A stretch of DNA of 64,000 bases from Burkholderia cepacia (GTDB lineage: Bacteria; Pseudomonadota; Gammaproteobacteria; Burkholderiales; Burkholderiaceae), in the NCBI RefSeq assembly GCF_001039005.1, contig NZ_LDWR01000011.1, forward strand, positions 124,001 to 188,000, given 5' to 3'. A model generated the notes under the pieces. The model was not told the origin of the DNA, searched no databases, and saw only the letters and a program-made list of their open reading frames with translations. How positions within the stretch are numbered: the stretch's first letter is position 1; the number at the start of each line of letters is the position of its first letter. The position numbers and the translations under genes are program-made. This document shows, piece by piece, positions 55,378-64,000 of the stretch.

Positions 55378-56061
55378 TCAGGTACGCTCCAGCCGATACC
55401 CGTAGTTGTAGACCGTCGTGATCGCGAGCCCGTTCTTCGGCCGCAGCCCGAGGCTCGACCGCAACTTGCTGACATAGGTGGCCAGCGTCGCGTCGTACTT
55501 CCGGTCGACGCCGCCCCAGATGCGCTTGATCATCATGTCCTTCGACACGATCTGCCCCACGCTCTCGAACAGCATCAGTGCGAGCTCGAACTCGCGCTGC
55601 GACAGTTCGACCGGCACGCCGTCGACGGTCGCCGCATGCGCGCTCACGTCGAGCGCGAACTTGCCGACCTCGACGATCTTCGCGCGCTGCGTCTGCGGAT
55701 AGTATTTGCGCACCTGTGCATTCACGCGCGCGACCAGCTCGCGCTCCCGCAGCGGCTTGATCAGATAGTCGTCGGCGCCGCTGTTCAGGCCGAACACGAT
55801 GTCGTTCTCGCCGTCGTGCTGCGTCATCATGATGATCGGCAGTGCGTCGGCGAACGATTCGCGTGCCCAGCGCATCACGTCGATCCCCGACTTGCCGGGC
55901 ACGTCCCAGTCGAGCAGCAGCACGTCGACACGCTGCGAGCGCACCAGCTCGACGAAGCTGTCGCCGTCGTGCCGCACTTCCGTGTCGTAGCCCGCCTTGT
56001 TGAGCCAGCCGGCAACGACGCCCGCCTGGGTCACGATGTCTTCGAGTATTGCGACGATCAT
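55378..56061 (-). CDS. OmpR/PhoB-family response regulator
   Basis: A 227-residue two-domain regulator. The receiver has an acidic pocket (LEDIV), a phospho-acceptor Asp in VLLLDWDVPGKSG, and Lys in DDYLIKPL. The DNA-binding winged helix follows (LSQREFELALMLFE ... VSKLRSSLGLRPKNGLAITTVYNYGYRLE). No sensor kinase is adjacent, so it is an orphan in this window. Its place between fimbrial and pilus operons suggests it controls one or both. Confidence 0.93.
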   Translation of the reverse strand: MIVAILEDIVTQAGVVAGWLNKAGYDTEVRHDGDSFVELVRSQRVDVLLLDWDVPGKSGIDVMRWARESFADALPIIMMTQHDGENDIVFGLNSGADDYLIKPLRERELVARVNAQVRKYYPQTQRAKIVEVGKFALDVSAHAATVDGVPVELSQREFELALMLFESVGQIVSKDMMIKRIWGGVDRKYDATLATYVSKLRSSLGLRPKNGLAITTVYNYGYRLERT

Positions 56062-56074
56062 GTTCGTTCCGATC

Positions 56075-56599
56075 TCAGTGTGCCGCACCGTCCGCAGGCG
56101 CCGCTGCGTCGGCCGGGGCGGGCGGCAAGTAAACAAAAGCCCATTCGCCATACGCATCGCTGTCGCCGAACGCGTCGTAGCGCGCGGGGAAACCCTGGCG
56201 CTTCAGCGGCTGCCCTGGCGCCTCGCTGAACACGCCCATGATGCCGCCGTCCGGCGCTTTTACGAGCCCCCACTGCGTCGATCCGGTCAGCGGATCGGCG
56301 TACAGGCGCCGCAGGTGACGCAGCGTCGGCAGGCCGCGGCGATCCTCGAGCAGCGCGTCGAGCGACGCCGGGTAGCGGCTGCCTCCCGACGCATTGTAGT
56401 AGCCGGCGATCGCCGCGCGATACTGGTCGCCGACGAACAGCAGTTGCGCCTCGCGCTCGCGTTGCTGCACCGTCGCCCAGACCCGCGCGGCCTGCGTCAT
56501 GCCGAGCCCCAGCGCCGCAACGAGCATCAGCACGCCGAGATACGCGATGCCGCGCTGCCTGCGTCGCCTGCAGCCGCGCGGCCGGTTACCAGGACGCAT
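56075..56599 (-). CDS. Pseudopilin-like protein (third minor pilin)
   Basis: A 174-residue protein with a basic leader, then GIAYLGVLMLVAALGLG, a hydrophobic type IV pilin-like helix lacking the usual Glu5. The periplasmic domain has QLLFVGDQYRAAIAGYYN and RHLRRLYADPLTG, as in GspG/GspH-like minor pilins. It overlaps the previous gene by 14 bases. The atypical N-terminus may mean it is processed differently or not at all. Confidence 0.75.
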   Translation of the reverse strand: MRPGNRPRGCRRRRQRGIAYLGVLMLVAALGLGMTQAARVWATVQQREREAQLLFVGDQYRAAIAGYYNASGGSRYPASLDALLEDRRGLPTLRHLRRLYADPLTGSTQWGLVKAPDGGIMGVFSEAPGQPLKRQGFPARYDAFGDSDAYGEWAFVYLPPAPADAAAPADGAAH

Positions 56600-56981
56600 A
56601 GTCGCTCCCGTCGAGCGCACGCCCTTTCGCGCCGCTCTTCACGTCCGCGATGCCGCCCGTCTCGCCGGCCTGCGGCTGCCACGAGCCGCGCTTGCCGGTG
56701 AGCGGATCTAGCGGCAGCTCGCGCAGGTAGCGCCGCTCGACCAGCGCATCGAGCGTGTCGGGATCGCGGCCATGATCGGCCCGGTAGTCGTCGATCGACT
56801 GGCGCAGCGTGTTCAGGTTGTGACGCAGCACCGTTTCCTTCGCGCGGTCGCTCTGCTTCAGGTAGCCGGGCGCGACGAACGCGGTCAGCGCCGCGATGAT
56901 CGCCATCACGACGAGCAGTTCGATCAGCGTGAAGCCGGCGGCGCGGTGCGCGCGTCTACCATTGGTGGTACGGGACGCCAT
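56586..56981 (-). CDS. Type II secretion-like major pseudopilin (GspG type)
   Basis: A 131-residue prepilin with leader ending in G, then FTLIELLVVMAIIAALTAFVAPGYL, carrying the conserved F+1 and E+5. The C-terminal PLDPLTGKRG segment is the GspG calcium-loop region. The overall size fits GspG. It overlaps both neighbours and is part of the long secretion-like operon. Confidence 0.88.
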   Translation of the reverse strand: MASRTTNGRRAHRAAGFTLIELLVVMAIIAALTAFVAPGYLKQSDRAKETVLRHNLNTLRQSIDDYRADHGRDPDTLDALVERRYLRELPLDPLTGKRGSWQPQAGETGGIADVKSGAKGRALDGSDYASW

Positions 56982-57444
56982 TGAGGCCCTCCTTGCGATT
57001 GGTCGAGCGGATGTCGAACACGTCGTCGCCTGACGAAAACGCGTCGGGATCGCTCGCGTAGCTGCGCGTCTCCCACGTGTCCTCGGGCGCCCTGCCGTCG
57101 CATTCGCACATCGGATCGGCGGGAATCCTGCGCAGGAAGTACAGCCGCGCGCCGTCCGGCGACTGCTTGTCCTCGACGCCGTCGACGAGTGCGCGCAGGT
57201 CGGGCGGATAACCGCTCGCGTCGACGCTGCGTTCGATCCGCCCGTCGACCGCCGCCTCCTTGTACGCGTCGAGCGCCGAGCGGATCACCACCAGCGCACG
57301 GCGCAGTTCGGCCTCGTCCGCGCGACGCTTGACCAGATCGGTCAATGGCAGTGCGACGGTCGCGAGCAACGCGAGCAGCGACAGCGCGACCATCAGCTCG
57401 ATCAGCGTGAAGCCGCGCGCGCGGACGCGCCGACGGACGCTCAT
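56956..57444 (-). CDS. Pseudopilin (GspG/GspH-like)
   Basis: A 162-residue prepilin: leader RARG, then FTLIELMVALSLLALLATVALPL with E+5, and a periplasmic domain including FLRRIPADPMCECDG. It overlaps the downstream pseudopilin by 26 bases, and its ATG overlaps the secretin stop (ATGA). It probably forms the pseudopilus with the next two genes. Confidence 0.87.
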   Translation of the reverse strand: MSVRRRVRARGFTLIELMVALSLLALLATVALPLTDLVKRRADEAELRRALVVIRSALDAYKEAAVDGRIERSVDASGYPPDLRALVDGVEDKQSPDGARLYFLRRIPADPMCECDGRAPEDTWETRSYASDPDAFSSGDDVFDIRSTNRKEGLNGVPYHQW

Positions 57445-59849
57445 GCGAAGCTCCGCGCGCGCGACGGCAGCACCGGCGCATCGGCATATAGCGGCCGTGC
57501 CGCTTCGCGCCCGCCTGCGAAGCGATCGACGAACGCCTGCAACGTGCCGATCAGCGAGCGTACCGCGGCCGTGATGCGATTCTCGCCACGTGCCGGCGGA
57601 GCCGCGGCCGGTGCGCGTGTCGGCGTCGCCCCGGCCGCCGGCACCGGTGCCGCGGCACGCGCGATCGCGGTCGATTGCCCGGGCTGCTGCGGCGCGCCGG
57701 CTTCACCCGTGCGATCCAGTTCGTTGCGCGCGGCAGCAATGGTCGAACGCAGGCCGACACCCTTCGGCGAAGACGCGACCGCCGGCTTCGCCTTCCCGCG
57801 CGGTGCTGCCGGCCCGGTGCCGGTCGGACCGGCCTGCGCGACCTTGATCGCCGCAACCGGCGGCCGCCCCGCATTCGCCACCGTACGCATCATCCCCGCG
57901 CCGCGCGCGCCGGGCTCGGCAGCCGGGCGCTTCGCGTCGTGCTCGTCCGCCTCCACGGACGCCTCCGGCTCCGCCTCGACGGCCTCGGCCGTATCGGACA
58001 CCGTGGCCGCGCGGTCGACCGCGGACTTCGCCGGCTCGATCGGCGCATCCAGATCCGGACCGACCGACGACGGCAACCGCGCCGGCGCGGCCTGCGCGGA
58101 TTCGAGCGTCAGCGCTTCGGTGGTCACGCGCGACTCGGTGCCCGACAGGAAGGTCGTCACCGCCGATGTCGGCAGGTCGAGATTGCGTTCGATGTGCGGC
58201 GTGATCAGCAGCACGATCTCCGTGCGCTCGTTGCTGCGGCCGTTCGACCCGAACAACCGGCCGATCACCGGCAGGCCCGATGCGCCCGGCAGCCCGGCAA
58301 TGCTGTCGGTTTCATTGCGCTTGACGAGGCCCGCAAGGATCTGCGTTTCGCCATTCTTCGCGGTCATCAGCGTCTCCGCATTGCGCGTGCCGAGCGCATA
58401 GGCGACGAGTCCGGTCTTCGTGGTTTCCTTCGACAGGATGCTGCTGACTTCCATGTTCACCTTGACGCTCACCTCCTCGTTCAGGCTGATGCGCGGCTCG
58501 ACTTTCAGCATCAGGCCGACGTCCTGGTAGCTGACCGATTCCGTGACGACGCCGTTCGCGTTTGTGGTCGTGACGATCGGCACGCGCTCGCCGATCTTGA
58601 TGTTGGCCTTCTCCATGTTGCGCACGCGGATCTTCGGATTCGCGAGTGTCCTGGTCTTGCCTTGTTTCTGCAGCAGGTCGATCGCGAACGCGAGCCCGCC
58701 CGATTCACTCGACACGCCGACGCGGTCGCGATTCAGGCGCAACAGATCGCCGAGCGTGAGCGCGCCGCCCTCCGCGGCACCGAGCGCGCTGAATTGAATC
58801 TTGCCCGGATACTGGACACCCAGATCGAGACTGTCGTTCATGTTGACCTCGAGCACCTGCACGTCGAGTGTCACTTCGGACTGCGGAATGTCGAGGCCCA
58901 TCACGACGCGCTCCGCGACCTGGATCGTCTCCGGCGTATCGCGCATGACGACCGCGTTCACGCGCTCGTCCACGTAGACGTCCTTCGGCTTGATCATCTG
59001 CCGCAGCGCGGCCATCACCGATTTCGCGTCCGCGTGCGACAGGAAGAACGTGCGGATCGCGAACTCCGTATAGTTGCGTGATTTTTCGGGCTGCGACGGG
59101 TAGACGAGCAGCGTGTGCTGGTCGAGCACCTTCTTTTCGAGCTGGTTGGTGCGCAGCAGCAGGTTGATCGCGGCCTCGGCGGTCGTGCGCTCGGCGAACA
59201 GCGTCGCAGCCTGACTGGTATCCACGTCGCGGTCGAACACGAAGTTCACGCCGGACACGCGCGAGATCACGTCGAAGATGTTGGCGAGCGGCTGCTGTTT
59301 GAAGTTGAGCGACACCGGCTTGCGCAGCGCGTCGGACAGTTGCGGGCGCGCCGCGCGGCTGGCCTGCGACTGGCGCAGCAGCGTGTCGCGCAGGCGTTTC
59401 GCGTCCGCGTGGTTCGGCTGCTCGGCGAGGATGCGCCGTGCGATCTCGAGCGCTTCCTGCGGCTTCTCGCCGCCAATGCGCTGCGCACGCGCGAGGTCGA
59501 CCGCCATCTGCCGGTGGCGCTTGACCTGCTCGAGCGCCTGGCCGGCCTTCAGGTTGCCCGGATCCTCGGCCAGCACGTTGCCGAGGTGATCGATCGCTGC
59601 CGCATGGTTGCCCTGTGCGACCTCGCGATCGGCCTCCTTCAACTCCGCGCGCACGTAGTCCTGCCGGCTGAATTCGACGGCGGTCGTCAGCGCGATGTCG
59701 TCCGGGGCGGCCTCCTTCTGCTGCTGCAGCGTGCCGAGTCGTTCGGCGGGCGTCGCGGCGGCGTCGGGCGCGGCGTTGAACGGCGTGCTTGCGCATCCTG
59801 TCAGCGCAAGCGCCGAGATCAGGAGCAAAAGACTGACTTTACGTTTCAT
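57441..59849 (-). CDS. Secretin lipoprotein (GspD/PilQ/MshL-like) with long C-terminal extension
   Basis: An 802-residue outer-membrane channel. It has a lipobox (LTGC), an N-terminal TPR-like region (AAIDHLGNVLAEDPGN; QEALEIARRILAEQPNHADA), an STN domain (VSLNFKQQPLANIFDVISRVSGVNFVFD), N-domains, and the secretin core (GLMLKVEPRISLNEEVSVKVNMEVS ... GNERTEIVLLITPHI type). After the core about 200 residues are low-complexity Ala/Pro-rich and then basic. TPR plus secretin recalls MshL. Confidence 0.93.
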   Translation of the reverse strand: MKRKVSLLLLISALALTGCASTPFNAAPDAAATPAERLGTLQQQKEAAPDDIALTTAVEFSRQDYVRAELKEADREVAQGNHAAAIDHLGNVLAEDPGNLKAGQALEQVKRHRQMAVDLARAQRIGGEKPQEALEIARRILAEQPNHADAKRLRDTLLRQSQASRAARPQLSDALRKPVSLNFKQQPLANIFDVISRVSGVNFVFDRDVDTSQAATLFAERTTAEAAINLLLRTNQLEKKVLDQHTLLVYPSQPEKSRNYTEFAIRTFFLSHADAKSVMAALRQMIKPKDVYVDERVNAVVMRDTPETIQVAERVVMGLDIPQSEVTLDVQVLEVNMNDSLDLGVQYPGKIQFSALGAAEGGALTLGDLLRLNRDRVGVSSESGGLAFAIDLLQKQGKTRTLANPKIRVRNMEKANIKIGERVPIVTTTNANGVVTESVSYQDVGLMLKVEPRISLNEEVSVKVNMEVSSILSKETTKTGLVAYALGTRNAETLMTAKNGETQILAGLVKRNETDSIAGLPGASGLPVIGRLFGSNGRSNERTEIVLLITPHIERNLDLPTSAVTTFLSGTESRVTTEALTLESAQAAPARLPSSVGPDLDAPIEPAKSAVDRAATVSDTAEAVEAEPEASVEADEHDAKRPAAEPGARGAGMMRTVANAGRPPVAAIKVAQAGPTGTGPAAPRGKAKPAVASSPKGVGLRSTIAAARNELDRTGEAGAPQQPGQSTAIARAAAPVPAAGATPTRAPAAAPPARGENRITAAVRSLIGTLQAFVDRFAGGREAARPLYADAPVLPSRARSFA

Positions 59850-59880
59850 GATGGGTTTCGGCACATGTTGAATTCGGGGG

Positions 59881-60360
59881 TCATCGCATCGGGACGGGCG
59901 GCGACAGCTCGACTTCGGTGCTGTCCCGGGCCACGATCACCGTGCCCTGTTCGCCCAGTTTCTTCAGCCGGTAGCCTTCGGCGATCTCGCCGCCCGGCAG
60001 CACGGCGTCGCGCACGCCGCAGCGCGATTCGCACAGCAGGAACGTCCTGCCCGCGCCTTCCAGCACGACGATGCGCTGGTCGTTCTCGCGCCATTCGCCG
60101 GCAATCTCGAACGGCGGCGCCGCAGCCGGCGGCGGCGCGTCGATCGGATCGTCGAGCGCCGGCGGTACGGGTTCGGGCGCCGCGACAGGCGGCGGCTCGT
60201 CACGCGCCGGCTCCGCGCCGAGCGACGCCCAGCTCTGCGCCGGAAAGACGTCGACGATCGGCGCCTGGCCGGCGCCCTCCTGCGCGACACTGCCGCCCGC
60301 GGCGCAGGCGGCGGCCAGCGCGAGCGCGGCCGCGAACGGAATCAGGGGCGCGCGCATCAT
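59881..60360 (-). CDS. PilP-like periplasmic protein
   Basis: A 159-residue exported protein: hydrophobic leader, a Pro/Ala-rich linker (residues 30-85) and a small beta domain (GEWRENDQRIVVLEGAGRTFLLCE ... GYRLKKLGEQGTVIV) like PilP/GspC homology regions that contact the secretin. Its ATG overlaps the PilO stop. Identification rests mostly on gene order and domain shape. Confidence 0.72.
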   Translation of the reverse strand: MMRAPLIPFAAALALAAACAAGGSVAQEGAGQAPIVDVFPAQSWASLGAEPARDEPPPVAAPEPVPPALDDPIDAPPPAAAPPFEIAGEWRENDQRIVVLEGAGRTFLLCESRCGVRDAVLPGGEIAEGYRLKKLGEQGTVIVARDSTEVELSPPVPMR

Positions 60361-60911
60361 GTGTCCGGCCCCAGCAGGCTGACCCGCAGGTCGGCGCTCA
60401 CGTTTGCACTGTCGATCCGGTCGCGTTCGATCGACACGCCCTCGACACGCACCATCGGCTGGTCCGCGATCTCGCGCATCGCTTCGCGCAGCCCGACGTA
60501 GCTGCCGCTCATCGCGATGCTGATCGTGAGCCGGCGCAGCTTGCCCTTCACCTCGACTTCGCGGCGATAAGTCGCGTGCTTGCGGTCCATGCCGCGCTGC
60601 GCCAGGATCTGGAAAATCGAGTACGCCTGCTCGCTGCTGCGCAACTGCTGCACCTGCTGAAGCGTCATGCCGCCATCGCCGGCTTTTTGCCCCGGCTTCG
60701 GCAGCGCAGCCAGCGCCGTCGTGCGCGCGTTGCGCTCGGCCTCGAGATGCTCGCCGTCCGGCTGCAGGTAGAACGCATGCGCGCCGACCAGCGCCACGAC
60801 CAGTCCGCCCGCCAGCAGCCCCGGCACGCCGAGCTTGCGGGCCGCCGCGTAAGCGCTCCAGCGCAGCCGCGCGGCGAGCACCGCGGTGTCGATTGCTTTC
60901 AGGTTCGTCAT
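60357..60911 (-). CDS. PilO-like inner-membrane assembly protein
   Basis: A 184-residue bitopic protein with one helix (LLAGGLVVALVGAHAFYL), a helical stalk (EHLEAERNARTTALAAL) and a ferredoxin-like periplasmic fold. Position between PilN-like and PilP-like genes and the topology fit PilO/MshJ. Four-base overlaps on both sides indicate coupled translation. Confidence 0.78.
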   Translation of the reverse strand: MTNLKAIDTAVLAARLRWSAYAAARKLGVPGLLAGGLVVALVGAHAFYLQPDGEHLEAERNARTTALAALPKPGQKAGDGGMTLQQVQQLRSSEQAYSIFQILAQRGMDRKHATYRREVEVKGKLRRLTISIAMSGSYVGLREAMREIADQPMVRVEGVSIERDRIDSANVSADLRVSLLGPDT

Positions 60912-61438
60912 GGGTGTTCGATACTCAGGCTGAAATGAAAGATGTTCTTGCCGTCCTCCGCTTTCGTGCGGTGCTGCAAGAGGCCGATCTTGCGATCCGG
61001 GTGACGGTCGTTCAGGCGGTCGACGAAGATGTAGATGTGCGACAGTTCCGCCGCGCCGCCTTCGATGCGTGCCTCGCGGCCGGCCTTGTCGACCGTCAGC
61101 GACTTCAGCGCGATCTGCGGTGTCCACGCGTGCTCGATCCAGTCGACCACCGACAGCCCCGAGCCCTTTGCACTCGCCTTTTGCTCGGTGAGCACGCGTT
61201 CAATGCGGCGTTGCTCCGGCGTCATGCTCTTCTGCCGGCGCTGCTCGCGCTCGATCGCGCGCTTGCGCTGGTCGATGCGGCTATCGATTGCGTCGACCTC
61301 GTCGCGCAACTGATCGACGCGCGACCACTCGCTCGCGGCGAACGCGCCGGTCAGCAATGCGCCGCACAGTGCGACGCCCGCCCACCGCGTGATGCGCGCA
61401 CGCGACGCCGCGAAATCCAGTTCGCTCGGACGTGTCAT
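60908..61438 (-). CDS. PilN-like inner-membrane assembly protein
   Basis: A 176-residue bitopic protein. A short cytosolic N-terminus (TRPSELDFAASRARITRW) of the kind that binds PilM is followed by one helix, then a charged coiled coil (DQLRDEVDAIDSRIDQRKRAIEREQ) and a periplasmic fold. It overlaps both neighbours by four bases. Gene order supports the PilN call. Confidence 0.8.
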   Translation of the reverse strand: MTRPSELDFAASRARITRWAGVALCGALLTGAFAASEWSRVDQLRDEVDAIDSRIDQRKRAIEREQRRQKSMTPEQRRIERVLTEQKASAKGSGLSVVDWIEHAWTPQIALKSLTVDKAGREARIEGGAAELSHIYIFVDRLNDRHPDRKIGLLQHRTKAEDGKNIFHFSLSIEHP

Positions 61439-62202
61439 GTCGGCTCTCCCGGCTCGCGCACGGGCACATCATCCATGCCGCCGTCGAGCAGCGTGACGCC
61501 GTCCGCGGCCGGCAGCGCGCCATCGAGCGCGCTCGCGAAGGCCGCGCCGGCAAGCGGCTGCCCGGCCATCAGCGCCGCGGCGGCAAACCAGTCGTCGAGG
61601 CGCCGGCCGCCCGCGCGCGGCAGCGTGACCACGTCGGCCCACTCGCCCGCGCGGCGAAACACGCACGTGACGACACGCGGCTGCAGCAACGCGTAGCGGT
61701 AGTCGTCACCACCCAGGCGACCCGCATGCAGGTCGAGCGAGGCCGACAGCGCATCGCGCATGCTGACGAGCCGCCAGCCGGCCGCGCGGCTCGCTTCCGC
61801 GAGCGAAACGAGCAACGTATCGCAGGCCGCCACAGCCAGGCGCGCGCGGCCGCGCCGCCCGGCTTCGATGCGGATCCGCAGCGCACCGCGCTGTGCGCGA
61901 GCCGCGAACAGCGCGCGCGCATAACCGTCCCACGCGGCGTCCGACACCAGCCCGTCCTGCCAGGGCAGCACGACGCCATGCGTCCACGGATGCCCGGCGA
62001 CGACATGCAGGCGGTTCTGCAGCGGCAAGCGCGCCTTGCGCAGGCCGCCGAGCACCTGCGCCAGCGCCTCGGCGGGCCGGCCCTCGTGTGCGACGGCGGC
62101 GTGCGGCGGGCCCGCGCGCCGCGCACGCCAGCCGTGGCACGTCCACACGCGAAGCGTGTCGGCGTCGAGCACCGCGACGACGTCATTCCACGGCGATCGC
62201 AC
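61435..62202 (-). CDS. PilM-position cytosolic protein
   Basis: A 255-residue soluble protein encoded between the ATPase and PilN-like genes, where PilM/MshI would be. It lacks clear actin-fold ATP motifs, so it may be a reduced homologue (GspL cytosolic or MshI-like). The start is GTG at 62202, overlapping the ATPase gene by 20 bases. The assignment is mainly by position. Confidence 0.65.
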   Translation of the reverse strand: MRSPWNDVVAVLDADTLRVWTCHGWRARRAGPPHAAVAHEGRPAEALAQVLGGLRKARLPLQNRLHVVAGHPWTHGVVLPWQDGLVSDAAWDGYARALFAARAQRGALRIRIEAGRRGRARLAVAACDTLLVSLAEASRAAGWRLVSMRDALSASLDLHAGRLGGDDYRYALLQPRVVTCVFRRAGEWADVVTLPRAGGRRLDDWFAAAALMAGQPLAGAAFASALDGALPAADGVTLLDGGMDDVPVREPGEPT

Positions 62203-63817
62203 GCTGCACCTCCTGGAACGTCGTCAGCCGTGCGCGAATCGCCGCGAGCCCCGCGTCGCGCATCGACTGATAGTCGGCGTGATCCGCGAGCGCTTGCGCA
62301 CGCTTCTCGATCGAGCGCTCGAGCAACGCGGCCTTCATCGCCGCGTCGAGCGTCAGCACTTCCGCGAGCCCGATCCGGCCGTGATAGCCGGTGCCGCGGC
62401 ACGTGTCGCAGCCCGGGCCGGGCGTGACCGCGCGCTTCAGTTCGTCGAGCGCCGCGTCGCGCAGGTCGGCGCCGTCCGTTGCCGCGCCGCCGCAACGCGC
62501 GCAGATTCGCCGCACCAGCCGCTGCGACACGACGCCGTTCAACGCTTCGAGAAACGTCGACGGTTCGACCCCCATGTAGATGAAGCGGTCGATCACGCTG
62601 AACCCGTCGTTCGCGTGCACGGTCGACAGCACGCGGTGGCCGGTGAGCGCCGATTGCACGGCGATCGACGCGGTTTCCTCGTCGCGAATCTCGCCGACCA
62701 TCACCGTGTCCGGGTCGTGTCGCAGGATCGAGCGCAGCCCGCGCGCGAACGTGAGCCCCTTGCGCTCGTTGACCGGAATCTGCAGCACGCCCTTCAGCTC
62801 GTATTCGACCGGGTCCTCGATCGTGATGATCTTGTCGTCGCCGGTGTTGACCTCCGACAGCACCGCGTACAGCGTCGTCGACTTGCCGCTGCCGGTCGGC
62901 CCGGTCACGAGCATCAGCCCGTACGGCCGATGCGCGAGCGCACGCACCCGCCGCGCCGTCTGCGCGTCGAAGCCGAGCACGTCGAGGCTCACGCTGTCGC
63001 CGCGCTGCGACTTGTCGAGCACGCGCATCACCGCGTTCTCGCCGTAGGTGCCGGGAATGATCGACACGCGGAAATCGATCTCGCGGCCCTGCATCACGAC
63101 CTTGAAACGGCCGTCCTGCGGCACGCGCTTTTCCGCGATGTCGAGCGTGGCCAGCACCTTGAGACGCGACAGCGTCTGCGCGGCCGCCTCGAGCCCCGGA
63201 ATGTGACGGATCGACTGCAGCACACCGTCGATCCGGTAGCGGATCGACAGGCCGTCCGGCACCGCTTCGAGATGGATATCGCTGGCGCGGCTCTGCAGCG
63301 CGTCGTAAAGCGTCGTGTTGACGAGCCGGATGATCGGGCTTTCGTCCTTCGCGATGCTCGCCAGCGAGATCGACTCGATCGCCTGCGCGAGCGAGTCACC
63401 CTGCGTATCGATCGTCACGTCGTCCATCGGCCGCTCGCTCGACTCGATGTCGCCGAGCAACCGCTCGACTTCGCCCGGCACGCTCATGGCCAGTTCGACC
63501 GGCCGCGCGCCGAAGCGCGCGAGCAGCTCGTCGCGCACGTGGCGCGCGAACGGATCGGCAACGACCATGCACGGCGCGCCGTCGAGCTCGACCGGCAGCA
63601 CGCGCCAGGTCAGCGCGTCGTGCAGCGGCAGCAGGTCGAAACGCGTCGGCGCCGCGCGCAGCGCGTCCGCGTCGAGCGCGCCGACGCCGAGGCAGGCCGC
63701 CACTTCCGCGAGCCGCGTCGCATCCGCGCCGAGCAGGCCGTCGACGTACTGCGCGAAACCGACGCCCGATGCTTCCCATTCCGACTGCCAGCGTTGAACG
63801 ATGTGTTCCGTTTTCAT
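62183..63817 (-). CDS. GspE/PilB-type secretion ATPase
   Basis: A 544-residue hexameric ATPase. An N1 domain (first 130 residues) is followed by N2 (ASDIHLEAVPDGLSIRYRIDG), Walker A (GPTGSGKSTT, about residue 305), the Asp box (TIEDPVEYEL), Walker B (VGEIRDEETA), the His box and a C4 zinc site (CARC ... CDTC). It should drive pseudopilus assembly. AGGAGA precedes its ATG. Confidence 0.95.
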   Translation of the reverse strand: MKTEHIVQRWQSEWEASGVGFAQYVDGLLGADATRLAEVAACLGVGALDADALRAAPTRFDLLPLHDALTWRVLPVELDGAPCMVVADPFARHVRDELLARFGARPVELAMSVPGEVERLLGDIESSERPMDDVTIDTQGDSLAQAIESISLASIAKDESPIIRLVNTTLYDALQSRASDIHLEAVPDGLSIRYRIDGVLQSIRHIPGLEAAAQTLSRLKVLATLDIAEKRVPQDGRFKVVMQGREIDFRVSIIPGTYGENAVMRVLDKSQRGDSVSLDVLGFDAQTARRVRALAHRPYGLMLVTGPTGSGKSTTLYAVLSEVNTGDDKIITIEDPVEYELKGVLQIPVNERKGLTFARGLRSILRHDPDTVMVGEIRDEETASIAVQSALTGHRVLSTVHANDGFSVIDRFIYMGVEPSTFLEALNGVVSQRLVRRICARCGGAATDGADLRDAALDELKRAVTPGPGCDTCRGTGYHGRIGLAEVLTLDAAMKAALLERSIEKRAQALADHADYQSMRDAGLAAIRARLTTFQEVQRAIAVE

Positions 63818-63871
63818 TGAGTTTTCTCCTGTTGGACAGCGGGATCGCGAACGCCTTGCCGGCCTGATTCG

Positions 63872-64000
63872 CTATCCGACGCTGCCGGCCAATTCGAAGA
63901 TCGGCATGTAGAGCAGCAGGACCACCGCGCCGACCGTCGCGCCCACCGCGAGCATCAGCACCGGTTCGAACACCTTGCTGAGCATCTCGATCGCGCGGTC
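63872..64000 (-). CDS. GspF/PilC-type inner-membrane platform protein (3' end only)
   Basis: The last 42 codons of an open frame run off the right edge. They read AIEMLSKVFEPVLMLAVGA, then a final hydrophobic helix and MPIFELAGSVG, the classic end of GspF/PilC proteins. It lies 54 bases before the ATPase gene on the same strand, so it is the next upstream gene of the operon. Confidence 0.88.
   Translation of the reverse strand, partial: DRAIEMLSKVFEPVLMLAVGATVGAVVLLLYMPIFELAGSVG

Overview
This window is high-GC chromosomal DNA from a beta-proteobacterium, almost certainly Burkholderia and probably the B. cepacia complex. The evidence is strong third-position GC, core genes such as selU, ssuDCB, aat-bpt-pyrD, rpiA, rlmB and rnr in the style of that genus, and a short AT-richer island at a tRNA gene. 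The identification rests on reading the sequence; no search was run.

Layout. 1-10.6 kb: end of a NodI/NodJ-type ABC exporter; a selU (tRNA 2-selenouridine synthase) gene overlapping a CTCC-motif permease; a divergent LysR regulator and M20 peptidase/MHS transporter pair; an aldo-keto reductase; and a PaaI-like thioesterase divergent from an HxlR regulator, with striking palindromes between them. 10.9-19.2 kb: small single genes (secreted PLD-type nuclease, GAF-GGDEF diguanylate cyclase, VOC proteins, a DUF695-RraB fusion, a FiwA-like protein, a GNAT), some separated by long gaps with RNA-like hairpins. 19.9-28.05 kb: accessory region. It carries an AT-rich secreted barrel-like protein, a two-domain bulb-lectin protein resembling LlpA lectin-like bacteriocins, decayed genes (SRAP/yedK and others), several unrecognised small genes, and an excisionase/tyrosine integrase pair against the 3' end of tRNA-His. 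28-49.5 kb: conserved chromosome with dusA, the ssu sulfonate genes, an HIBCH-like hydrolase, an SMR pump, tRNA-fMet, Nudix-aat-bpt-pyrD, an incomplete polar amino-acid ABC transporter, rpiA, amiD-like, rlmB, rnr and tRNA-Leu, whose 3' end and terminator are duplicated. 49.5-64 kb: cytochrome b561; a four-gene chaperone-usher fimbrial operon; an orphan OmpR-type response regulator; and a tightly overlapping type IV pilus/type II secretion-like operon (F-E-M-N-O-P-secretin-three pseudopilins) that runs off the right edge.

How the parts work together. The right end is a surface-appendage block in which fimbria, regulator and pilus-like machine lie on one strand. Aat and Bpt together supply the N-end rule aminoacyl-transferases. 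The island's most notable cargo is the lectin gene, a candidate narrow-range antibacterial protein. No CRISPR array, rRNA or complete insertion sequence was seen.
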